The notes beneath the pieces are model-generated. The model saw only the letters and a program-made list of their open reading frames with translations. It did not search any database and was not told where the DNA came from. 64,000 nt of DNA from Nelumbo lutea (lineage: Eukaryota; Streptophyta; Magnoliopsida; Proteales; Nelumbonaceae). Positions within the stretch are counted from its first letter, which is position 1; every line of letters starts with the position of its first letter. The stretch spans positions 21,514,934 to 21,578,933 of the forward strand of contig JAKGHH010000003.1 in assembly GCA_022828595.1 (NCBI GenBank), given 5' to 3'. Shown here piece after piece: positions 34,120 through 46,100 of this stretch. The translations under genes and the position numbers were made by a program.

Positions 34120-37100
34120 ATGGAAGCCGAATCGCTGGAAGGTGAAATTACCCGTCGAAGCAACTTGCATGGAGGTAAGCTCTCGAGACGACATCTCTTC
34201 AGTTTGAGTTTCTCTATCAATTTTGGATTGTCGATCCAAAGGTTTAAACATACGACCTTTTTCTCTCCCTTGTTCATACGTGCCAACCTTTCTAGGGTTT
34301 TGGTTACCATTTCTTTCTAATCAAAGTTGAAAAGCGAAGGTTGATACATCAGATTTCGGTTTTCCGTTTCTATAATGTTCACTTCTGATACTGTTTACTT
34401 ATAGTCTTGGTGATCAGAGATCTTGAGAACTTTTAATCAGTTCAGGTGCTTCATCTGGTTAGGTTTCTATGCAAATTTCGCTATAATTTTTTGAGTTTTT
34501 TTTTTCTTTTTTTGGCATATGTGAAGATTCTACCATTCGAGGCATGGGATCTGTTGTTGCTACGGTTAGTGGCTACCACGGTTCGGAGAGGTTCAAACTC
34601 ATCAAGCTTATTAACCAAACTGGTGCAAACTATGTAGGGGCAATGACTAGATCGACGACTCATTTGGTGAGTTATGGTTGGAAATCATGGACAATTGATG
34701 TCACAATAGTTTTCATATTTTTTTTTTTTTTGGGGGGGGGGTTCCTTCTTGTGTTTTACTGCCGAACGGTGGAAGTTATATGATACTGGATTCAGATTTT
34801 TCTTCTTTTTTCTTGTGGGTGATTAGGTTTGTTGGAAATTTGAAGGAAGGAAATATGATATGGCTAGGAGCTTTGGAACATTAATAGTCAGCCACAGTTG
34901 GTTTGAGGATTGTTTGAAGGAAGGGAAACGTCTTCCAGAGCGGCCCTATATCATGCAATGGTACTAAGTGTTATTAAATTTTTTAATATGATTTGACATA
35001 TGAAGTGAATCGGTTTTACTAGTTATAGTAGTCATCATCCTGCTTTTGGTAAATAAGCATGGTATATTCTCTGTTTATGTATATTGTAAACTTTGTCACG
35101 TGGACTCCATGGTTCTAACTTTATCGCTGAATCCCAAAAGGAGGTATTTCTGGGTTTTATATTTTGATGCCCTCAAATCCAGCATTCTGTGACCCTTCTT
35201 ACTACTGAATTGGATAAATATGAGGTGTTTATTGGTGGTTGGGTAGTATTGTTTATTGCAACTGTGTGCTTTAAGTTAATTCATATACAATTGGAATGAT
35301 AGCTAGCTTTTTTGAAACGGACAAAGCTTCAAAGACAAAGATTTTGCTGATTAAATGAAATGAAGAATCAATCCTTAAGGGGTTTCATTTAGGCAATGGT
35401 GCCCTCAAGAAAAGAGTGAGGAGAATCCCAACTCTTGAAGATGGATTTGATCCCCCAACATCCTATTTGATGTTTCCTGTTTCATATGGGCAGTGGTGTT
35501 CAATACAATTCTGATGATGAAGCACGTATCTCTTGGAAAGTGTGGCATGAGAAATATGTGCACCTCATGCTACAAGGAATCAATACTCTATCTATTGATA
35601 GCAGATTTTGCTGAGTTGTGATTCTACTTGCAAAATTTTGACTGAGGATCCATACCTTGTAGAGCTGTTTAAGATTCACTGGAACATGGCTAGTTTTTTT
35701 TTTTTTTTGATCAATAACATCAAATTTTATTAATCTTAGTAGAATGTGGCAAGTACAGAAAGTCCAAGAGAGATAAAACCACTTGTCTCTCCCCCAAAAA
35801 GCCCCAATTCCCTTACAATTGTGCCCAAAACAATGAGTCTCTCTCCACCCCTTGCCTAGCTAATGTATCAGCTAAGGCATTTGCACTCCACTTAACCCAC
35901 CCTGTCCTTACCTCCATTATCTCTAGTTAACCACCTGAATTTCTTCCTATTATTATTGTACATCCACATTTTTATTCCCTCATCCTGTAACTAGTTAATC
36001 ACCAGTTTAGAATCCCCCTCAACACTTAGTTTACTGATACGTAGAGTTTTTTCCCTTTGTATGCCTTCCATTACAGGCATGACTTCTGCTCTCAATGAGT
36101 CTCCTTCCCCAGCCGGCTCAGAATATAGGGCAATAATTTAGCCCTTTTCATCTGTAAATGCACCTCTGATGCTGGAAGGTCTTCGATTGCCTATGCTGCT
36201 ACCATCAAAATTTAATTTAATAAATCCTCTGTCTGTTGGGCTCCATTGATGAACCGTGACAGCCTTAAGAGCAGATGAATCCACCACAGCCCTCCAGTTC
36301 CTCAATAAATCATCTGCTGAAACACAAGAGAAGTCTTTTAAGGACTTCAACCAGTGCACCACTTTTATTTCAATTGCTTCAAAAGCTTCTTTACTTGTTG
36401 CTTTATCCATGAAGATTCTTGAGTTCCACTCCTCCCAAATCGTCCAAACAGTAGCAGCTCTGACTCTCCAAACCCTCTACCAACTAGGAAAACAAGATCT
36501 CTGAATAATCAGCAATTTATCTCTCCATACACCTTTCGATTAGAAAAAAAGGTGTATGGGAAAAAAAGGGAAAAGCAGAAGGGAGACCTGCTCTGATACC
36601 GAGATGTGATTCAACTAATAAAATTAGCAAAATAATTTAGATTAAAAAGAAAGTAAGGAAGAAGAAGAAGACAAGAAGAAGAAGAAGGAAGGTTGGAGGA
36701 GAAAGGAGAAAGAAAGGAGGAGTTTGATAATCTCCTCTTTCCCCCACTAATCTAATAATTATCTTACTTAGGTTACATAATTTACAAGATTGCCCTTAAG
36801 TAGGCGTCCATATCAGCACTATACTTAGAAAACATAAATAAGAGCTAAAGGCCCAATAAGAAAACATACCAAGAAAGAACTGATAAGAAACACACTAATG
36901 GGCTAGGGCCCATTCGGCCCAGTCTCTCTACAAAATTCTTTCTTCTTCTTGCATCGGCCATAGCATGAAAATACTTTGTATTCCTATCCCCCTCTTGAAT
37001 CCATTGAACCCTCTATTTTTGTCTCCAACTAATCTCCTCCTTCAACAAAATGTCCTCCAGTTGTCTCTTAAGCAACCACCTTAATACCCTCTCTCTCTCC

Positions 37101-40100
37101 TCCAATAGACTATGAGACTCTCTGACATCCACCTCTTCAATTTGATCCACAGCCTCTTGTTTTCTTTATTCTAATCTCCCAAAATGCTCTAAGTTCCAAT
37201 CTTTAATCCTAGCCTTTAGAGCCTTCAACTTCCCATGAAAAAAATTCCTTTCCATCTCATTCTAGGTCTCTCTCCTTCCCACCAAACCTTCACTTTTTGA
37301 GTAAATCCTGGATGATTCAACCATATATTCTCAAACCTAAATGGGGCAGGACCCACACCTCTCAATTCCTTATAAAAAGTTATTGGCTAATGATCCCACG
37401 CCAATGATTCTCCTAGTCCATTGAGAATAAAAATCTATCTAATCTGGAACAAAAAGGGTTACTTTGAAGATTTGACCAGGTGAATCTATGGTGGAGAAGA
37501 GACAAGTCCTTGAGTTTATGGGAATTTATAACCTGATTGAATCTCCTCATGCTTGTGGTTATCCTTTGTCTCTGATCGTTAGTCTCCTGACTCTCTTCTG
37601 TAAATCTGAAACATGGCTAGTTGAAGGTCATAGCATAAATGACATAGACTTTGGAATATCCTATCCCTCTTGTTCCTTTGGTTCTTTTGGAAAGGGTGGA
37701 CCGACTGGCATTTTTGAGGGCATAGGTGGTGTATCAGGTGTGGACCTGTGGTAATGAACTATATGAATGGCACTTATTTCTTGTTATCTTTTAAGGAGTT
37801 TGAAAGTCTTAACTTTAATTGCTTCTGAGAGCATTGGACATAGGTAGTTGGGTTGTGTTAAATTTCCAGCATCACTGATATTAGGTTAGTAATGTAATGG
37901 CGATTGATTCATGTGCAGGTCTTAACTGATGCAAGGTTACTAAATGCCTGAAATAAAAGTTGCTATTGGATATTATAGCACAAACATAATAAGATGCCAA
38001 TGGTATTGCCTATGAAATTCAATACCAGAAATTGCATGTTCTGTTTCAGCTAAAACTTCATCCATGGAAACTTTTATGCTTTACTCCACATTGTTTTTTT
38101 TGTGTGCAATTTAATAAGCTTCATACGCGGACCCCTCTCAAGATCCCAGTTAGCTGGACCAACATTGGGTGATGGCCTTTTAATAAGCTTTATACATGGA
38201 TTTAAAACAAAGCATAGATCATTGATCTGTCCATTCTAGTCCTTTAAACTTATCAAGGCTACTCAGGCTTTTTTTGTTGTAACCAATATGAATCCTTTTT
38301 CTGCATTACTCATATTTGTAGTGCTTTCATTTACAGTGGGCAGAAAGTAGGGCCCTTGATGTGGAAAACACCGGTATTTGCTGGTAAGGAGACTCTATTC
38401 ACTAGTAAAAGAGGTAAAGCTTTCAAGGATCTGACCAATGTTTGTGAGGACACTGATGAACTTGTGGAAATGGCTTGGACCAATTCTCATCTGTCAACTC
38501 AGGTAGTTCCATAATAGTGAAATTATTGTTGTATTGTTGATGACAATAGACTTTCTTACTTAAAAATTGTATGGTTGTAAACTGTTTGATAATAGAAAAG
38601 TCCTTGACTTTCATAATTTTCAGTGATGACTGTGTTATTGATTCTACTGGATTTTAGGCTTTAACCTCAACCTGAACATTTTTTAAATGCATTTGCAATG
38701 GAAATTCTTATTTTTCTTTCTCTCAAGTACAGAAGTACTTTTATGATTATAAGTCATTAAGTCTTTTTTTTTCCCTCTCAAGTACTTTTATGACTTGCAC
38801 CCCTTATAGAATTAGGCCAACCTCTGCTGCCCTCTCATAGACCTGGTCCTTTTACATTCTTTTCCACCTAACAGTTCAATCCCCCTAGGATGTTCCCCGA
38901 ATACAATTGTTCCCTTTTATTTATGGGTAACTGAAAACCTTCTATTACTTCATTTAAAAAGAAAATAGATGAAGAGTGGTTTCCTAAAGCTACAGAATAG
39001 CAACCTATTTTTACATTACATCCCTTTATATTGTTACTTGGTACATATGATCCCTGTTCACTCCTCTTCTATCTAGAGAGTCAGCTATGCCACTCGCTGA
39101 TCTCTGTACCCAGTTAAGTCATGCATCCACCTCCCTTTCCAATATTCTTATCTCTCAGGTTTTGCCTATGAACTTGGCTTATTGTACTATCAACCCTGTG
39201 CGTTGTATTGATTGTATTAATACTGTAAAGCTGTGAATGGTAGAAATGTTTCTTTTTGTCAAGAAGTGCACGAAATTTATCATTAGCCAAAATGAAATAG
39301 TAGGAATCAGACCAGAAAAACTTATAATAATAAAAGTACTTGAGAGAAAAAAAAGAACTTCCATTACATAGACTTTGAATGTCCTATCCCTTTTGTTCCT
39401 TTGGTTCTTTTAAAATGAAGTATTAGAAGGTTTTCAGTTACCCTTAAATAAAAGGGAACAATTGTACTATTGATAAAAAAGGCAACAATTGTATTCAGGG
39501 AACATCCTAGGGGGATTGGACTGTTAGGTGGAAAGGAATGTAAAAGGACCAGATCAATGAGAGGGCAGCAGAGGTTGGCCTAATTCTATAAGGGGTGCAA
39601 GTCATATATCCTTTTACGTATTATTCACAATCAAAATTAATAAAGTAGTAAAAAATTACCAATAAAAATAGATCTAAAAGAAGGTTTAGGTGTAGGGAAG
39701 AAAATCAAGCAAGTAACCTTTAAAGGTCAAAAGTCCAAATTAATTAATTACTGTCAAAGTCAAAAGTAGAAAGAGATTAGGGAAGCTGAAGCTCCTAAAA
39801 ATCAATATTAAGAATTTAAGATTCAAGAAAAATGACGAAATAAACCAAAAGGAAACTAGAATAATCCAGCTTTGATTTTTGATCTAGAATATAACTAAAG
39901 CTTTTATTTCAGAGCTCTTAAGAATGACACATACAAGATATGTGAATATGCATAAAGCATAGGTTCAATTCAAATAGCTTGTCATTTCATTGTTACATGG
40001 ACACACCCATACTTGTAGAATATAGGGATAAAGCAGATGGATTGTTTCCTACTTATGCTTAAAAGGCCATTACCCAATGTTGATCCTGGCTATATGGGGC

Positions 40101-43100
40101 CTTGGCCTCTTGGGAGGGATGGACTGTATACTAACCTAAACCTTAGCATTTTTCACACAAAGTAGCCTTAACTGATATGCAGTTGTCAAATGCCTGCAAT
40201 ATAAGTTTGCTATTGAATATTCTCATGCTTGTTAACTTGAATATTACCATCACACCAAGCTATCCTTCTACTTTTGCTAAAACTTAAAAACAAAATTACT
40301 ACTTTTAAGACAATTAGAAATTTGAATACTTGTACTCAAGGTTTAAAAAACCACAATGTATCGGTCGATACGTATCATTCTGGTGACATTCTGTTACATG
40401 GGACACTACAAATCAAGTAACTTTGTTCCTTTTCATCTGTATCAGATTGATATGGACCCGCATCGGGTTGTTTTGGGTCTGTATTGACCAATACAGAATC
40501 AACATAGGCTGATATTTTGAATGTATCGGCTGACACATTAAAAAATATCTTGTTATAACTTTTATATGTGTTATTATTTTTACTGGCCGATATTACCTTT
40601 TATATATTGTTATTATTTATAACTTAGGTAAGTCCCCACTACCACTTTTGGTAGAACAAAATTGTTTGTCTATTCATAAAGCTAACCTCAGTTGGTTCTG
40701 CAATCCATTCTCCTCAACCTGTTGTTTGCCACGAAAAATGAACTCTGTTGTTTTTGTGAATCTGTTGCTGCTGTGATCCTTCCAAACCCCACTGCTGTGA
40801 AATCCTTCCAAACTATACTGTCGTGAGACCCAAGCTTTATTGCTGCTGCCCTGCCATGAAGCCCTAAGCTCCGCCGCTGACATGAAACCCAAAGTCTGCT
40901 ACTGTGGTGAAATCCTAGGTTCTGCCGCTGCCATGATACCCTAAGCTCCGCCATTGCAATGAAACCCAAGTCTGTTGCTGCAGTGTAATCCTAGGTTCTG
41001 CCACTTATATGAAATTCAAGCTTCACCACCATTAAACCCAAGCTCTGCTGTGGTTGCCGTTGTTAGCAAGATACCAAGACCTTAGTGGCTAGGGGTGAGC
41101 ATTCAGTTTAATTGGTTAAAAACCAAACCAAATAAACCAAAATTTTAAAACCAAACTTGAAAAATGGAAACTGAATTACAGAATAATTGAAGTAACTGAA
41201 ACTGAAATTTTTGGTTCAGTTTTTGGTTATTTCGGTTAAAATCAATTTTTAATAATATATATACTATATTATATATTATAACATGTAATGTATATTATAT
41301 ATTATAATATATATGTATATATATTATGAAATCAAATTTCATTATATTATATATTATATGTTATATGTATTCTATATTACATATTATATAACAAAGTTTG
41401 GCTAATTTGGTTAACCAAATTTCTAATTCTAAAAACCGAAAGTGAAGCTGAAATATTAAAAAACTGAACTAACTGAACCAAATTAACCAAAACCAGAAAA
41501 GCCAAACTGAAAAAACCAAAACCAGAATTTTCAGTTTGGTTTTTTGGTTTTAACTGAATTATGCTCACCCCTACATAGTGCAAAGTTGCTGAAACTGAGA
41601 GAACTCAGTGAAGAGATCCCCGTTCCCTAGCAAAGGTACTCTTTGAAATCATATTGAAACTTTTAAGTTCTCCTCCCGATCTCCCTCTACGTAGACATTA
41701 GACAATCCACGTTTCAGGTTTCTTCCTGTTTTTGTTTGTACACTCATGCTATTGAGATTTTAAGATTGATTTCATGGTAGAGAAGGTGATTCGAATTCAA
41801 GTAACAACCTTTTTCTGTTTTGTAATCTGATCTATAATATTGTAGTCCAAGTTCCAAGTTCTGAGATTTGTTGAGTGAGGCATGAAACATGGTTACAAAT
41901 GCAGGATTCAACCATCAACTGGAGTTGGATTAAATCTGATAATCCACGATATCCGATGGATTTGAATTCAAACATACAGTTTGTAGATCCGATTTGATTT
42001 CAGATAGAATCCGGATGTCTCATATATCTAATCGAATTGGACTTAGATGGAGATGAATCCGCTCTGATTACAGCCCTAATATCTATCCTTGAATTAGTGG
42101 ATCTGCAAAAATAAAAAAGGAGTTTTGATGTGTATTGAGGCAAAAACAGTCTTAAGTTGAAATCTGATGTAGATTGAGAGGAAAAGAGAAAGGAAGAGAA
42201 AAAGGATTGAAGAAGAAGCATGTGAACAGAATTGGAAGAAGTCAAAGTAGGCCTGGTGGCGACCACTCTCTTATTTTATTAGGGTGACATAACTAAACAT
42301 GAAAAGACTCTGCATTACTAATAAAACATAACAACATAACTTTTTAATTATTTGGAATTATAAGCTTATTATCTAAGAATGTCTAAATAAAGAAAGGGGG
42401 CAATATCCAATGTTGATCCCACCCAGGGCCTTGGGAGGGACCAGGTACAGACCTAATCTCTAGTATTTTTTGCACAAAGTGGTCATTCTCAGACTTGAAC
42501 CCATTTCTAATGCTTGTCAGCCTGAGATTTTTCCATTGTATCAAGCAGTGACTACAAATTTCTAAATAAAGATATCCTAAATGATATATGATTCCCAATT
42601 GGAACAAAAGCTCTTAAGACCTAGTTATATCCTATTTATTATATATGAAGAAAAAAAGTTAAAGAATGAATCTTCTCAATATTTCATGTGTGACTGATTT
42701 TATCACTTATTATGAGAACCAACTTTTCTAGTCATGCTATTTGAGTATAATTTTGGAACTCTTGCTTTCTGGAAAATTTTCCCATGGTTTTTACTTAAAC
42801 TAAGGATGCTTTTTGAGGCATAACCATCCATTAAATAGATAGTCTTTAATGTGGTATATATGACATAAACGTGGTTGCAGAAATTATTACCTCGGTTGGA
42901 AGAAAGAAAAGGAAGCTCTCTTGTAACTCAGAAAAGCAAAGGTCAAAAGACTTCAAAGCAGTACAGGTTGGGTACTGAAGATTGTTCTTTTGAGCCGCTT
43001 TTATCTGGCATGGTTGGAATGCGAGTAAGCTGTTCATTTCTTTGTATTTTTATTAGCCTTCTGGATATAATTTCTTTCTCCTCTGTGACCATTGTTTACT

Positions 43101-46100
43101 CAGTTTGTTTTGTTGAATAAATTTGCGCTTGGAGGTGATTTAGATTTCTCTGAGCTTATGTTTTATGTAATTGAATTTGTTTTGTAAACAGCAAGAATCT
43201 AGTCCCCATCCATCTATATTTTCAAAAAGACATAAAACAAATGTTGTCAGTGCTGTTGAAAGCACCAGTGCAGCTGGAACCACTAGAAAAAGCAGACGAC
43301 TTGTGAAAAAGAATGCTTCAGGAGGCATTGTGAAGACTGCAGATTTGAATTTTGAAAAGGAATTTTACTTGACTGAAACTTCTTACAACATCAATCATGC
43401 ATCTAATGATTCAAATGCTTCAAGGAATGAGAACTCATTGGCAGCCCAAGAAGCAAATAACAAAAGAGAACATGGGAATGGTGAACTGGAGAACCTTGAA
43501 GACATTTCAGAGTTGAATGACATGGATGTTTCAAATAGTTTGGATAGAGTGAGAGAGCTTGTACTTCCCACTCAAGAAAGGACATCAGAAAATGTTTTTC
43601 CTGATATTGAGAAGAATTTGAATGAGGAATTTGAAGATGTTTTATCTGGAGAAACAGGTGAATTACCTACTTCAACAGATCTATCATGTGTCATATGTTG
43701 GACAGATTTTAGTTCAACGAGGGGTGTATTGCCATGTGGACACCGGTTTTGTTATTCATGCATCCAAAGCTGGGCTGATCATATGGTATGCATTCTGATC
43801 ATGCTATGCTAATTTTCCTGATTCACTCCTGTGTTCTTGATGGCTTTATCTTTTGAATAAATAGCAATGGTCTTGATCCTTATTCTGTTCTTTACTCTAA
43901 ACCATAAATACTCCTGAAGTTTCTACACATATTAAATACTCTATGGCTTTCTAAAAGATGAAACAATGTAGTGTTGGCCATTTGGTCCTTTAAAGTGAGC
44001 ATATTGATCTATTAGTCTTGAAATTTGTCACATGCACTCAATTCTCTGGGAATGACCATAACACTGATTTTAAGAAATTTGTGAAATTCTACAATTTGGT
44101 TTGGAACTTAGACTTGGAAAATGCTTTGCAGAGGTTATTTTTTCATGATTTTTTGGCTACCAGTCATAATTTTCTTGTAGTGCATTTTTTTGGTATTACA
44201 TAATATACATCACAGGGGGATGCAGTAGTTGATATGGTCACTCCGCATCCCTCCACATCATGTAGCAGGCTTTCTTCTCTGTCCCCTTTAATCTGTGTCT
44301 CTATTTTTGGAGGGACGCCGAGTGACCATCTCAACTACTGACTGGGCTTGGAGTACATTTATATAACTCAGGATCATTCAAATTTAATGACTATCAAAAG
44401 CTTACCTTGTTCACTTCAGTTTTTTTCTGCGCCTGGGCTATCAATTGGTTAAACTTTTTGATGGTAAGGATGAGAGAGTTAATGGTTTATGACTTTTCTA
44501 CATTGGCCATTTTGTATAGAACTTACATTGTGCTTTGGACCTAGGTCCTTCATACAGGCTTACATAAAAGTGATGATCTATGCAGGTTTCAAGAAGAAAA
44601 GTTTCAACGTGCCCTCTGTGCAAGGCTACATTTGTGAGTATCACAAAAGTGGATGATGCTGCCTCTTCTGACCAGAAAATATACTCCCAGACTATTCCAT
44701 ATGCTTCAGGAGCAACTGATGTTTTTCTGTATCCAGAGCGAGGAATGTCAAATTTTGGAGCCCAGGTGAAGACCTATTCAACCGTATAACAAGTTAATTA
44801 TTGGATCTATTTAGCATTTTTGAAATTAATAAACAAATAAATAACACCATGCCCTTTTATCATACTAACCTTTTGAGACCCTTCCATCTTTGATCTTATT
44901 AATCTTTTTGCAAAGCTGATTCAATTTCTCAATCCCTATCCAGGGAGCTAGCAAGGGATGGGAATGTTACTGTAAGACAGTTCATGCACAATAATGAGAG
45001 CAGTGCTAACCATATGGCACATGATAATATGGGTACAGTTCCATCAACGTTCAGAGGGAGTTACCAAATACCTGGGCCCCACACAGTATTCCTCAGACAG
45101 TGATGGCATACTACCATAGGGTACTTCTTCTTCAATAATCCAAATTACATAAATAACTGAGACAGTGAGATCCCAAGGAAACTCCCTATCAAAGCTGAAT
45201 ACTCCATTGTGACCTAAGTTGGCTAACCAATCAAATGCGTTATTGCCTTTCCTGCAAGTATGAATATATTAGATCTGAATCTCCATGCCCCCACTGTCTT
45301 CATGCATGTAATGTGATAACTTTGACTCTCCATGGGGCACTGATCTCGTTCCGAAGGTTCCCAATAAATATCTTGGAGTCTCTCACGATCCCATCTTGTT
45401 CTAAAGCCATTGCTCTTTCCCTGATTTCTACTTGTCATTTGATTCAAAACTCTTGATCTATTCCTAAAGATTCTTTTGTTTCTACTTTTCCATATGCCTA
45501 TAATAGGTACTAACACTTTTTCCAGTAGAAGTTGATTCTTTTCTCTTATTTATTATGGATTATCTTCTCTGACCATGTAAAGAGATCATTGTCTTCACTT
45601 GTTGGCTTATCAGTTACATCATCCACAGTCATCTGAATTTGTTTGTCCGAGGGCAATTTCTAAGAGGTGATTTGCTGTCTCTTCACGAAAGGGCAGTCCA
45701 AATCCCTTGTAATTCCTCAACTAACCAGTCTATTCTTGGTTGGCAGTTTATTGTTGAGAAGTAGCAATGCGAAGACCTTGATTTTTGGGCTTCATTTAAA
45801 TTTCCATACCTTATTGTTTATAGAGCTATTTGCTTGTTTAACAATTTTAACTGAGAACATACCTCCTGGATCTTCTTCCTATCATATTTAGTTATTTCAT
45901 CTTGAGCTTCTCCTGCGGCCAGGGGAATTGCCAGGATTTCATTTAAGATATTTTTTGGTACCATTTGTTGGATTCTTTGGCTAGAATTATTCTAACAGTG
46001 TGGCTACATTCTAAAGGGAAGAAGATTGTGCATATAGTTAATATATACTAGAAAACCTTGGTTAACCATGTGTAATTGTCCATATGCGCTTCATACATTA

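Noticed and set aside
40674..40969. Overlapping minus-strand frames with repeated LGF/LGSH segments
   Set aside because: They are translations of an 80-bp tandem repeat inside an intron.
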